From the NCBI RefSeq assembly GCF_000296855.1, contig NZ_CAKC01000040.1, positions 1 through 41,364 of the forward strand: DNA of 41,364 nucleotides, written 5' to 3'. The translations under genes and the position numbers were made by a program. Each line of letters starts with the position of its first letter. The first letter of the stretch is position 1. The DNA is from Lactobacillus gigeriorum DSM 23908 = CRBIP 24.85 (GTDB lineage: Bacteria; Bacillota; Bacilli; Lactobacillales; Lactobacillaceae). The notes below the pieces were generated by a model. It worked only from the letters and a program-made list of their open reading frames with translations. It was not told the origin of the DNA and did no database searches. Below, one piece after another: positions 7,075 through 15,920 of the stretch.

Positions 7075-10000
7075 TTATTTATTCTTTTTCTTACCCCAAT
7101 GCATATCAATGCCTTCATAAGTTAATTTTACTCCAACTGAAAGCGTAATAGGTAAGATCAAGACTAAAATTAATAAACCTACGATAACAGTTAAGGCAAC
7201 TTCAATTAATGTTGGGATGCCTGATGGAATCAAAGCAGCAAACGTACCACCCAAAATGACAACCGCTGAAATAACGACTGTTCCGATAATTCCAGATGCG
7301 GTTAAGATTCTTTGACTTGGAGTCATACCTTGGCCATCAAGTTCTCTATAGCGAGTCATGAGGAAGATACTATAGTCAACACCTAAAGCAATCAACATAA
7401 TGAAGCTGAAGAATGGCGTATTCCAAGTTAATTGACTTCTACCAAGAACCGCTTGAACGATCCATTGGTTAATTGACAATGAGCATAAGTAGGCAATTAA
7501 CAAAGTACCCATAATATATACTGGTTGCAATAATGAACGAGTTACAAAGATCAAAGCAAAAGTGATACCGATCAACATAATTGCTGCCGTTCTAATAAAG
7601 TCACCATTAGCCACATTCTTAGTATCTTCAATCTTAGAACTTTGGCCACCCATTACCACCTTAGCATTACCAAGAATAGTACCTTGAAGCGACTTTCTTG
7701 CCATAGCACTTAATTCTTGTGAACGTTTAGTTGCTTCAGGTGCACTTGGATTCGAATTAAAGACGATAATAATTTGCGCTGACTTCTTATCAGGACTCAA
7801 GTAAACCTTTATTGATTTTTGGAAGTCCTTGTCTTTCATGAATTCTTTTGGAATATAGAACGTCTTTGAAGCGGCTGAATCTTGTAAACCTCTTAAGTAA
7901 GAACCACCTTGACCTAAGCCGTTATTAGCTTCGTTTAAACCATTGGTTAAGGCAGGCATACTACTTGCTAAGCTTTGAGCACCGCTAGTTAATTTACTTG
8001 CTCCGGCTGCTCCTTGTGCAATACCGCTATTCAATTGGTTAGCGCCGTTAGCTAAGCTACCTAAACCTGTTGCAAGTGTTCCTGCACCTGTGTTCAACTT
8101 GTTGGCACCTGCATCTAAACTATTAAGTCCAGTTGTAAATTGACCAACGCCTGAATTTAAGCTGTTTGCACCATTTGCTAGACTGCCTAAGCCAGTTGCA
8201 AGTGTTCCTGCACCTGTATTCAACTTATTAGCTCCGGCTTGAAGTTTGCTTGCTCCAGCTGCTCCGGAAGCTGCAGCAGTTTGCACTTGAGCCAAACCGG
8301 AACTTAATTTATTAAGTGCAGTAGCTGCTCCAGGAAGGGCTTGGTTTGAAGCCGTTGCTAAAGTTTTAACAGCTTGTTGCAGTTGACTTACTTGACTTGT
8401 AAGACTTGATAAGTTGTTGCCAGCACCTGCATTAGCACTTGCACTTGAACCAGCTTCAGCCATTGCAGATTGCATTGAAGCATTAGCTGCTTGAGCAATT
8501 GCTTGCTTTTGAGTTGGGGTCAAGCCAGACATTTGATTGATTCGACTTGCAAAGTCACTACTATAGGCACTTGCAATCTTAGCCATTTTGCTAGTCTCTT
8601 GAGCTTTAATTGAAGCCTGTAAATTATTCATTTGACTAGTTAAACCGCTAATATCCAACCCACTAACTTGTTGATTTAATTGTTGAATACCATCATTAAT
8701 TTGTGGCAGTGCAGTTTCTAATTGACTTAATTGTGCCTTATTAGCAGATGACATTTGTCCTGCTAACTGGGTATTTAATTTATTCAAGCCAGCTACTAAT
8801 TGTGCCGTACCAGTAGCTAAACTAGAAGCGCCTGTCTGCAAACTACCTGCTCCAGCCTGAAGTTTATTTGCACCGCTTGCTAGTGAACTTGAGCCTGTCG
8901 ATAAGCCATTAGCTCCGGCTTGAAGTTTGGCAATTCCTCCTACCAAGCCAAGCGTACCCGTTTGCAAACTGCCTGCACCAGCTTGTAATTTATTTGCGCC
9001 ACTTGCTAAGCTTGATGCTCCAGTTTGAAGTTGCGCTGTTCCACTTTGCAAACTTTGAGCGCCAGTAGCTAACTGTTGAGCACCATTGGTTGCCTTTTGA
9101 CTACCTTTGCTTAACTTATCAAGACCAGTTCTAACTTGATCAACTCCATCATTGACCGTACCTAATTGGTTATCAACATATAACTTGTCAATTGCTTCAC
9201 CATAAGGTTCAGTTACTGAAGTTACGAATGAAACATCATCAGACTTCTGCAATTGCTTAGTCAATTGATCGATCAATCTCAAATTAGCTTCATTATCTAA
9301 ACGATGCTTACTCTTAATGTACAAGTATGATGGTTCAGCCATTCCCTTAGAGAAGTGTTTTTGAACAACTAAAAATCCTGCTTTAGCTGGAACGTCATTA
9401 GCAATTTCATCTGTATCATCGTAGTTCAAGCTACCTGAGTACATCATCATAAATGGCGCTACGACTACTCCAAGTACAACCAAATAAATAATTGGATGTC
9501 TCAAAGTTGACTTAGAAATTCCGTGCCAAAGCTTATCTTCAGTTTCACCAGTAAATTTCTTAACTGGCCAAAACATTTTTTCACCAAGCGTAGCCATAAA
9601 AAATGGGTTCAATGTCAGTAGCACTAGTAGTAATACTGCAACACCCACAGCTACACCCACAGCTGATTGATAAATAGAGAAGTTAGCTAAACTTAATGCA
9701 GTAAATCCAATTAAAATGGAACTTCCTGAGTAAAGAATCGTTTTTCCGGCATTCTTTAAGGCATCATTCATCGCCTCATATTTATTCATGCTCTTACCTA
9801 AATTCTCTTTGAATTTATCATAGAGCAAAATATTATAGTCGGTACCAATTCCAAAGAGCACAATAACCATGAAAACTTGAGTGAAGTTTGAGAATGGGAA
9901 GTTAGCACTTTGGACTAAATTGGTAACGATTGAGAATGATGTTAAGAACGAAACTCCAACTGTTAACAATGAAATAAGTGGCACAATTGGTGACTTAAAG

Positions 10001-10584
10001 ACAATTATCAATACGATAAAGATAAAGACAACGGTAATAGCTTCAGTCTTTTTGATACCTTCTTGAATTGATTGAGAAAAGGCATTTTCCAAAATATCAG
10101 CACCAGTAACGTAAGTCTTGACGCCACTAGTTTTCGCCGCTTGATTAATTTCAGATTCAACATCTGCAATTCGGCCATGGCTCTTTGCAATATTTAATTG
10201 CATCACCCATGTTGTACCATCTTTAGATTGTAATTTCTTTCTAGTAGCAATGTTATCATCAGGAGCCAAGACATCAGTAATACCATATTTAGATTTATGA
10301 TCTTTAAACTTATTGATAGTATTATTGATTTCAGCTTTATCATCAGCACTTAATTTGCCGTGTTCTTTGTTAAAAACAATTGCGACTTCATAAGTGTTTT
10401 TCTTTTTCTTACCCCAATCTGCTTGAATGGTCTTGGCAACTTCACTTTCAACATTCTTTGGTAAAGAAATTGTTGAGTGTTCACTTGTCAAATGACCAAT
10501 ATTTGGTAAAGCAAAGACCGAGATAAGCAGAATAAGTATCCATGCAATTAAAGAAAATACATGATTTTTGATAAACTTCTGCAC
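7075..10584 (-). CDS. MMPL/RND-superfamily exporter with long repeat ectodomain (YdgH-like)
   Basis: 1169-aa membrane protein. It has the two-half RND layout: TM1 near residue 10-30, a first extracytoplasmic domain to ~175, five TM helices ~180-345 plus one near 365, a second very large extracytoplasmic domain ~385-970, and a final TM bundle (~980-1160) containing GVDYSIFLMTRYRE. The GTDYNILLYDKFKE and GVDYSIFLMTRYRE motifs are the MMPL proton-relay helices. Residues ~475-895 consist of LxxGAxxL-type heptad-like repeats predicted to form a long helical stalk. The frame is open to 10599, but GGAGG sits 8 nt before an internal GTG (10584), which I take as the start. It follows the TetR gene closely, so drug or lipid export under TetR control is likely. 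The substrate is unknown. Confidence 0.9.
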   Translation of the reverse strand: MQKFIKNHVFSLIAWILILLISVFALPNIGHLTSEHSTISLPKNVESEVAKTIQADWGKKKKNTYEVAIVFNKEHGKLSADDKAEINNTINKFKDHKSKYGITDVLAPDDNIATRKKLQSKDGTTWVMQLNIAKSHGRIADVESEINQAAKTSGVKTYVTGADILENAFSQSIQEGIKKTEAITVVFIFIVLIIVFKSPIVPLISLLTVGVSFLTSFSIVTNLVQSANFPFSNFTQVFMVIVLFGIGTDYNILLYDKFKENLGKSMNKYEAMNDALKNAGKTILYSGSSILIGFTALSLANFSIYQSAVGVAVGVAVLLLVLLTLNPFFMATLGEKMFWPVKKFTGETEDKLWHGISKSTLRHPIIYLVVLGVVVAPFMMMYSGSLNYDDTDEIANDVPAKAGFLVVQKHFSKGMAEPSYLYIKSKHRLDNEANLRLIDQLTKQLQKSDDVSFVTSVTEPYGEAIDKLYVDNQLGTVNDGVDQVRTGLDKLSKGSQKATNGAQQLATGAQSLQSGTAQLQTGASSLASGANKLQAGAGSLQTGTLGLVGGIAKLQAGANGLSTGSSSLASGANKLQAGAGSLQTGASSLATGTAQLVAGLNKLNTQLAGQMSSANKAQLSQLETALPQINDGIQQLNQQVSGLDISGLTSQMNNLQASIKAQETSKMAKIASAYSSDFASRINQMSGLTPTQKQAIAQAANASMQSAMAEAGSSASANAGAGNNLSSLTSQVSQLQQAVKTLATASNQALPGAATALNKLSSGLAQVQTAAASGAAGASKLQAGANKLNTGAGTLATGLGSLANGANSLNSGVGQFTTGLNSLDAGANKLNTGAGTLATGLGSLANGANQLNSGIAQGAAGASKLTSGAQSLASSMPALTNGLNEANNGLGQGGSYLRGLQDSAASKTFYIPKEFMKDKDFQKSIKVYLSPDKKSAQIIIVFNSNPSAPEATKRSQELSAMARKSLQGTILGNAKVVMGGQSSKIEDTKNVANGDFIRTAAIMLIGITFALIFVTRSLLQPVYIMGTLLIAYLCSLSINQWIVQAVLGRSQLTWNTPFFSFIMLIALGVDYSIFLMTRYRELDGQGMTPSQRILTASGIIGTVVISAVVILGGTFAALIPSGIPTLIEVALTVIVGLLILVLILPITLSVGVKLTYEGIDMHWGKKKNK
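8038..8112 (-). repeat. 25-residue repeat in the MMPL ectodomain, copy 2
   Basis: Encodes AGANKLNTGAGTLATG followed by LGSLANGAN, identical in protein sequence to the copy at 8164-8238, 126 nt (42 codons) away. The DNA differs at many synonymous positions, so the protein sequence, not recent duplication, explains the identity. Confidence 0.85.
8164..8238 (-). repeat. 25-residue repeat in the MMPL ectodomain, copy 1
   Basis: Same 25-residue protein unit as 8038-8112. Further shorter repeats of the SLASGANKLQAGAGSLQTG type lie upstream in the protein (about 8810-9040). Confidence 0.85.
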
Positions 10585-10608
10585 TTTAAAATCCTCCACT
10601 CACTAAAG

Positions 10609-11163
10609 TTAAATACCTGCTGGCTGAACCAAGCGCAAAATCATCTTATGATAATTTTCATTCGCTTCTTCAGCGCTCTCATCTGTAAATGCTAGGCCTT
10701 TATCCAAAAAGACATATCCGAGAACTGCGCCGACTAGGACATGAAACGATGGCGCATTGTCTGATCTTAAATTAAGCTTCTCACCCAGCTCAAAAATGTT
10801 AGCAATTTCCTGTGTAATCGCATCTTCATGGGAATAATCATTCAAATGATAAAGGATACTAAAAATAGTGGGATCCTTTAACAGAAAATCACGTACAATG
10901 TCTGCAAATTTCAATAATGCAGCTTCACCTGATAATCCCAAAAGATTATTAACTAATTCTTGGTGAAGTTCTTTTATACGACTAGCACCAACTAGCGATA
11001 GCAATTGATGTCGGCCCGAGACGTAATGATATAGCGATTGCGAGCGCACACCTAAGGCTTTTGCTAAGTTGGGCATAGTCATTTCTGATAATCCACGATC
11101 TGCAATTAACTCACTGGCTTTTGCAATCACTTTATCTAAATCTAGACTTCGTTTTTGCGCCAT
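10609..11163 (-). CDS. TetR/AcrR-family transcriptional regulator
   Basis: 184-aa DNA-binding repressor. The N-terminal helix-turn-helix lies at residues ~27-50 (MTMPNLAKALGVRSQSLYHYV), the classic TetR signature ending in LYxYxxxxxxL. The C-terminal two thirds is an all-helical ligand/dimerisation domain. GGAGGC precedes the ATG by 6 nt. Its stop is about 25 nt before the exporter GTG, so both form one operon. A perfect 9+9 bp inverted repeat overlaps its promoter, consistent with autorepression. The inducer is probably an exporter substrate (inference). Confidence 0.92.
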   Translation of the reverse strand: MAQKRSLDLDKVIAKASELIADRGLSEMTMPNLAKALGVRSQSLYHYVSGRHQLLSLVGASRIKELHQELVNNLLGLSGEAALLKFADIVRDFLLKDPTIFSILYHLNDYSHEDAITQEIANIFELGEKLNLRSDNAPSFHVLVGAVLGYVFLDKGLAFTDESAEEANENYHKMILRLVQPAGI

Positions 11164-11194
11164 TGTTTAGCCTCCTATTTTCTAGCATGTAAAT

Positions 11195-11236
11195 AATATA
11201 TCACTACACATTGAAGAATACAATCTACAATGTGTA
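11195..11236 (-). promoter_or_regulatory. TetR-MMPL promoter with inverted-repeat operator
   Basis: Minus-strand TTGTAT (11218-11223), 17-bp spacer, TATATT (11195-11200). The arms TACACATTG (11205-11213) and CAATGTGTA (11228-11236) are exact inverted copies separated by 14 bp. One arm lies between -35 and -10 and the other just upstream of -35, an ideal placement for a repressor. The probable ligand is the adjacent TetR protein. Confidence 0.65.
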
Positions 11237-11253
11237 AATTATTCAAAAAAATA

Positions 11254-11284
11254 AAAAATAAGCGTTTTTCTAACGCTTATTTTG
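11254..11284 (-). terminator. terminator of corA/beta-lactamase-like operon
   Basis: Minus-strand AAAATAAGCG and CGCTTATTTT with a 9-nt loop, followed by a long T-rich tract. The stem includes the stop codon of the preceding gene. Confidence 0.8.
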
Positions 11285-12203
11285 CAAACCATTTATTTAC
11301 AGCTTCCCCTAATTTAGCAAATTTCGTATTTGTGTTAGACCAGACAGAAATAGCGTATGATTTGCCGTTTGTCTGAACAATAGCAATCTCCGCATTACTA
11401 TCGCCTATTCCATAAATTGTACCTGATAATTTGCTTGTCAATTTAATTTTAGGATTATGCATAGCCGCTAAAACTCGATAGGCATACTCCTTTTTTACTA
11501 CCTGTCCTTGATAAAGAGCAAGTACCGCTTTATTCAGATCCTCTGCTGTGGTCTCTCCAACCGTATTCGCAGTAAACTTCCCTTTCAAACTTGTCTGTTT
11601 AGTTCCTGTAGCTTGAATTATTTGCGCTACTTGTTTTGAGCCAATTGTTCTAAGCAAAGCATTAGCAGCTGTCTTACTTCCTTGCATCATTGCCTGACGC
11701 AAATATGCTAATCCATATTGAATATTTACTTGAAGCATTTGATCATTTTTAGCATGATCGGCTTTAGAAATTTTAACAACAGTTGAAGCTCTTAACTTAC
11801 CTTTTTGCTCTTCTCTATACAAAGCAAGTAAGATGAAGAATCTCATAATTTGATCAACTTTGTGCACGCGATTGCTATTTGCTACTTTCGCAAATCGCTT
11901 AGAATTATTTAGATCTTGAACCACTACTTGATAACTATCGTTGCTCCCCATAGCTTTAGTTATTGCTGTAGCTAAATCGGTTTGACTTCCTTTAACGATA
12001 GAAACCTTGCGATTAAATTCCGCAGTTTCGATTTTAGGCGCTTTAGGTTCATGCTGCTTTTTACTAGGAGCTTTTGCCTTACGTTGGATCTTGGGCTCAA
12101 TTACTTTAACAGTTGCTGTTTCATTCCGCTTCATACTTGCTGAATAAAGCATAAATGCGAAAAAAGTTACCAGTAAGGATCTAATGAATATTTTATTTTT
12201 CAT
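11277..12203 (-). CDS. membrane-anchored class A beta-lactamase-fold protein, catalytic residues lost
   Basis: 308 aa. Residues 5-23 form a single hydrophobic anchor, followed by a Lys/Pro-rich linker to ~60 and a domain resembling class A beta-lactamase/serine hydrolase (Pfam beta-lactamase2 type). Fold landmarks are present: the helix ending in FILLALYREEQKGKL, GSKTAANALLRTIG in place of the SDN loop region, TTAEDLNKAV, and a KLSG/AEIAIV strand pair near the KTG box. The active-site SxxK is replaced: residues 118-121 read QIMR, so both Ser and Lys are missing, and SDN is not intact. It is therefore a probable pseudoenzyme, perhaps a cell-wall-binding or scaffold protein. It follows corA by 15 nt and shares its transcript. 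Confidence 0.8.
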   Translation of the reverse strand: MKNKIFIRSLLVTFFAFMLYSASMKRNETATVKVIEPKIQRKAKAPSKKQHEPKAPKIETAEFNRKVSIVKGSQTDLATAITKAMGSNDSYQVVVQDLNNSKRFAKVANSNRVHKVDQIMRFFILLALYREEQKGKLRASTVVKISKADHAKNDQMLQVNIQYGLAYLRQAMMQGSKTAANALLRTIGSKQVAQIIQATGTKQTSLKGKFTANTVGETTAEDLNKAVLALYQGQVVKKEYAYRVLAAMHNPKIKLTSKLSGTIYGIGDSNAEIAIVQTNGKSYAISVWSNTNTKFAKLGEAVNKWFAK

Positions 12204-12218
12204 TTACACACTACCTGA

Positions 12219-13136
12219 TTAAAAGAAATGATGCTTTCGCATTAATATTACTAACCATCCCATTAATACCACCATGATGATAACAACAATAATCCAATCA
12301 AATGAACTATGCGCAATTGGTAAAGCCACATTCATGCCGTAAAAACCAGTTAGAATCGTTGGAATTGTTAACACAATCGACCAAACCGTCAAAAACTTCA
12401 TCGTATCGTTCAAATTGTTATTCATCATATTATTTGATGTTGCAGCAAGGGTCTTGGTTACTTGGTGAGATATTTGAACCATTTCTGCAGACTGATTCGA
12501 TTCAATTAAAACATCATCAAGGCGTTCTCGAGCAGTTTTAGTAAATTCAAGTTGTGAATGATCCAAACTGTGAAGCATCATTAAGTCTGTTTGAATTGAG
12601 CTCGAGAGGTAAACCAGACTCTTTTCAATGTTAGATAATTCTACAAGATCCTTATTATCGATTTCATCAGATAATTTTTGATCTAAGCCATTACGCTCAA
12701 CGTCTAACTGAGTAACTGCTCGTTGGAAATATTGTGAAGAATAAAGCAAAAAAATCATCAATAATTCAGTTACATCAGATGCTTCTGCTAAGCGATCGCG
12801 CATTCTTCGATCATTGAATTCATCAAAAATATAACTGGTTGATTCAGTGTGGAAAGTAAAAATATTTTCACCGACAACCAAAAAAGTAATAGGATGTGCT
12901 GTAAAATGCTTAATTGAATTTGTTGGCCAGATGGGAACGTCATAAACCAGCAAATGACTTTTAGTATGAACATCGTAATCGTAGTGAGGACGTTCATGAC
13001 GGTCAGAAATATATGAGATAATATCAGGTGTTAAGTTAAACTCATCTTGCAGTTTATTACTATCCTGTTCACTTAAATTACTAATATCAAACCATTTATA
13101 TTTCGTTTTCTTAGGAAACGTTTGTTGTTTAATCAA
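12219..13136 (-). CDS. corA: CorA-family divalent-cation transporter
   Basis: 305-aa inner-membrane Mg2+/Co2+ channel subunit. The soluble N-terminal domain (~1-245) ends in a long helix. Two C-terminal TM helices follow (~248-268 and ~278-298), with the diagnostic GMN at 267-269 in GFYGMNV at the end of TM1. The length is typical of the short CorA branch found in Firmicutes. Translation starts with TTG at 13136, supported by GGGGTGA about 6 nt upstream. It is co-transcribed with the downstream beta-lactamase-fold gene. The exact cation is not predictable. Confidence 0.93.
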   Translation of the reverse strand: MIKQQTFPKKTKYKWFDISNLSEQDSNKLQDEFNLTPDIISYISDRHERPHYDYDVHTKSHLLVYDVPIWPTNSIKHFTAHPITFLVVGENIFTFHTESTSYIFDEFNDRRMRDRLAEASDVTELLMIFLLYSSQYFQRAVTQLDVERNGLDQKLSDEIDNKDLVELSNIEKSLVYLSSSIQTDLMMLHSLDHSQLEFTKTARERLDDVLIESNQSAEMVQISHQVTKTLAATSNNMMNNNLNDTMKFLTVWSIVLTIPTILTGFYGMNVALPIAHSSFDWIIVVIIMVVLMGWLVILMRKHHFF

Positions 13137-13195
13137 TTAGCTCACCCCTAGTCCAATTTTATTCCGCTAATTTATCTTACCATTTTAAAGAAAAC

Positions 13196-13232
13196 AAAAG
13201 AAGTTGAGAATTATACAATCTCAACTTCTTTT
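13196..13232 (-). terminator. terminator of the Ugp-type ABC operon
   Basis: AAAAGAAGTTGAGA pairs exactly with TCTCAACTTCTTTT across a 9-nt loop. It lies 22 nt after the binding-protein stop codon and upstream of corA. Confidence 0.85.
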
Positions 13233-13253
13233 TAAATTTATTGCTATTTAGTT

Positions 13254-14561
13254 TTATTGCTTCCAAGCTGCATCAAATTTTGACTTGCCAGCGTTAATTG
13301 CGTTGTTTACATCTTGATGCTTTTGCGCAGCTGAAAGAATGTTTTGCATAATGGTGTTTAATTCACCGTATGCAGCGTTAGAGTTCTTTTCAACAGGAAC
13401 ACTGTAAAGATTCTTCATAGCACCTTCAAGTTTTGCAGGCAACTTAATGTTTGAATTATTCTTGTATTCGCTTGAAGTTACAACATCATTGTTTACAGGA
13501 ATGTAACCTGTAGCGTTTGCCCAAGTAAGTTGGCTTGACTTAGATACTAAGAACTTCATGTACATAAATGCAGCAGCCTTTTGATCTGCAGATGCATGCT
13601 TGAACATGTAAATATCAGTACCTTGTTGCATAGTGTACTTACCAGGACGAGCAGCTACTTCGTAATCAAACTTCTTGCCAACACCTTGCTTTACGAAGCC
13701 TTCACCAGCTGAAGTACCAATAAACATTGCTACCTTTTCGTTAGCAAATGGTCCTGACAAGTACATGTCTGAACCAGCTACTCTGAAGTAACCATTCTTA
13801 ACACCATCAGCGTAGTAGTTAATAACTTTCTTTGAAGTTGCATCGCTAAAGTTGATCTTTTGGCTAAAATCAACGCCTTCGTTCTTCACACCTAAAACAT
13901 AGTAGTTAGATAATGAGTCAAAACCAGCACCAACAACCTTGTGGTTACTCTTTTCGTAGATAGTCTTAGCAGCATCCTTCAATTCTTCCATAGTAGTTGG
14001 AACTTTCTTGATGCCATACTTCTTAAACATATCTGCATTGTAAGTCAAAGTTTCAATTGACTTGTTAAATGGAATACCGTATTGAGTACCCTTAATTTGA
14101 GCACCATCTAACAATTCAGTTCTAATGTTTGACTTCTCTGCACTACCCCAACCAACATTAGAATCATTAATGTATGGAGTCAAATCAACTAACATCTTGT
14201 TTTGTGCAGCATTCCAAAGCCAACCTGGATATGCTTGAGTAATAGTTGGCAAACTGTTTGGTGATTGCAAAGTTGAGTTAATCTTAGCTTGCAAATCCTT
14301 GTAAGCACCTTGGTTTTCCAACTTAATAGTAATCTTTGGGTTCTTCTTTTCAAAGTCTTTAGTCAACTTCTTCAAAGTATCTTGTTGAACCCCAGTCATA
14401 CCATGCCAAAAAACAACTGTAGTCTTCTTAGTAATCTTTGATGGAATCTTGTCAGATGAACTTGATGATGAGCTGTTTCCATTATTATTTGAACAAGCTG
14501 CAAGTCCCATCAATGCTAAACCAGCTACTGCTGTCATAGCAATTTTTCTACTAAACTTCAT
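13254..14561 (-). CDS. ugpB: UgpB-like extracellular solute-binding lipoprotein
   Basis: 435-aa binding protein of family 1 (MalE/UgpB clan). The signal peptide ends in the lipobox LAAC, so the mature protein is lipid-anchored outside the membrane. A Ser/Asn-rich linker follows. UgpB-like segments are recognisable: VVFWHGMTG, AYKDLQAKIN, YGIPFNKSIETLTYNADMF and ATGYIPVNN. By family, candidate ligands are glycerol-3-phosphate or glycerophosphodiesters; a sugar ligand is not excluded. The frame is open to 14597, but GGGAGG precedes the ATG at 14561. It is the last gene of the ATPase-permease-permease-hydrolase operon and is followed by a strong terminator. A 48-nt gap separates it from the hydrolase. 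Confidence 0.85.
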   Translation of the reverse strand: MKFSRKIAMTAVAGLALMGLAACSNNNGNSSSSSSSDKIPSKITKKTTVVFWHGMTGVQQDTLKKLTKDFEKKNPKITIKLENQGAYKDLQAKINSTLQSPNSLPTITQAYPGWLWNAAQNKMLVDLTPYINDSNVGWGSAEKSNIRTELLDGAQIKGTQYGIPFNKSIETLTYNADMFKKYGIKKVPTTMEELKDAAKTIYEKSNHKVVGAGFDSLSNYYVLGVKNEGVDFSQKINFSDATSKKVINYYADGVKNGYFRVAGSDMYLSGPFANEKVAMFIGTSAGEGFVKQGVGKKFDYEVAARPGKYTMQQGTDIYMFKHASADQKAAAFMYMKFLVSKSSQLTWANATGYIPVNNDVVTSSEYKNNSNIKLPAKLEGAMKNLYSVPVEKNSNAAYGELNTIMQNILSAAQKHQDVNNAINAGKSKFDAAWKQ

Positions 14562-14609
14562 TTGGATATCCTCCCAAAAAATAAAACTAAACAACAATTT
14601 TTTGATTTT

Positions 14610-15920
14610 CTAAAGCGTGATGGTTTGTCCACGCTTTGGTAAAATCCGTTCACCAAATGGGTTCTCTTCCAGTTCCGGATGCAATGTGTGCACCGGTACC
14701 AAAATAACTGGCTGAACCTCAGCAATAATCTGTTGCAGTTCTTTTTCATCTGCGTGTCCTGAGCAACGCAGTGCTAAGAACTCAACGCCTATCTCAGCAA
14801 ATTTATCAACAAAAGGTCGATATGCTGGATCGAAATCACCAAGTGGTTCTGCATTCGAGTGAATGTAAAGCCCACCTTTTTGAAGTCGATCAAATTCTCC
14901 AACTGCTTGCCAGAGGTATTCATGATCATCAGCTAATAGAGCATCATACGATACTTCTAACTCAGGTTTTAGATCAGAGAATATTGCTTCCCCTGGCAAG
15001 TAATAATATGGATAGTCCTTATCAAGACTACTCTTAAGCAAATGCGCTCTTTTAGCGTGGAGAACTACTTTTCTTGGAGAATCACTAATAATTCTGAGTA
15101 GGCGCTCCACATTTGTTGGATATGTATTGAAAGTGATTTGTCTAGCTGGATTATCCTCTTGCAATTTAACAATCCGCTCTGTCAGCTCAACTTCATTTCT
15201 CGGACCAGTAAATTCTTCACTACTTTCTGAATTTTGGTCATTTTTGCGTTCTGGCCAAGAAACACCAGTACCTTCAATTATGAATAAATCCGCATTCTTC
15301 GCAGCTTGCAAATATTCATGAACTTGATCTGGATGATAACCGTGCAAGCGAATATCACCGGTAAAAGCAATTTTCTTATCAGGTGTTCTTACAATTAATC
15401 CAGTAGCTCCATAAGCGTCATGATCGCTTGGCCAAACTTCAAGCTCAATATCGCCTACCTGAATTGGTTCGCGATATTTAGCTGCAATGATCGGTCTAGT
15501 ATAAGTTTTATCATGACCTGCTGCAGGCAATAAGAAATCGCCTTTTTCATTTAAAGTTGGCAATAAATGAGCGGTATTAGGGCCGGCATAAAGCGGTATC
15601 TCAGGAGCCAACAAGTTCAGTGCCTTGCTGTGGTCTAAATGTAGGTGTGAAATGTAGGCAGCTGCATGTTCAAACTTATTGTGGTCAATTTCTTTTCCGG
15701 TTACTTTGGGATCATAGAAATTAGGTACATCCCCAATTAATTCATATTTCAACAAAGTAGCGAAATCTTCATCTTCAAGGCTTAAGCCTAATTCAGGTCG
15801 ATATACTTCTCCTAAATCGAACAGTACATGTGACTTACTATAGGCAACCTCGATCATAGGACCACCAATTGTCGTTAAGCCATTGTAAAAAGTAACAGTA
15901 GTCTTATCCCTTAAGGTCAT
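14610..15920 (-). CDS. beta-CASP-type metallo-beta-lactamase-fold hydrolase in a transporter operon
   Basis: 436-aa cytosolic protein with no signal peptide. Metal ligands are intact: HLHLDH at 92-97, SDHDAYG (His167) and TGD (Asp189). The second half carries beta-CASP-like motifs: Glu216 in FIIEGT (motif A), His389 in CSGHA (motif B) and His411 in PVHTLHP (motif C). This is the arrangement of RNase J/CPSF-type enzymes but without the RNase J C-terminal domain. Known beta-CASP enzymes cleave phosphodiester bonds in nucleic acids. Here the gene overlaps the permease gene by 17 nt and precedes the binding protein, so it may instead split an imported phosphodiester, standing in for a UgpQ-type phosphodiesterase (inference). 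GAGGAG precedes the ATG. Confidence 0.85.
   Translation of the reverse strand: MTLRDKTTVTFYNGLTTIGGPMIEVAYSKSHVLFDLGEVYRPELGLSLEDEDFATLLKYELIGDVPNFYDPKVTGKEIDHNKFEHAAAYISHLHLDHSKALNLLAPEIPLYAGPNTAHLLPTLNEKGDFLLPAAGHDKTYTRPIIAAKYREPIQVGDIELEVWPSDHDAYGATGLIVRTPDKKIAFTGDIRLHGYHPDQVHEYLQAAKNADLFIIEGTGVSWPERKNDQNSESSEEFTGPRNEVELTERIVKLQEDNPARQITFNTYPTNVERLLRIISDSPRKVVLHAKRAHLLKSSLDKDYPYYYLPGEAIFSDLKPELEVSYDALLADDHEYLWQAVGEFDRLQKGGLYIHSNAEPLGDFDPAYRPFVDKFAEIGVEFLALRCSGHADEKELQQIIAEVQPVILVPVHTLHPELEENPFGERILPKRGQTITL

Noticed and set aside
7900-9170. Short, regularly spaced DNA repeats that could suggest a CRISPR or minisatellite
   Set aside because: They are in one long reading frame, differ at synonymous sites, and encode LxxGAxxL protein repeats of the MMPL stalk.
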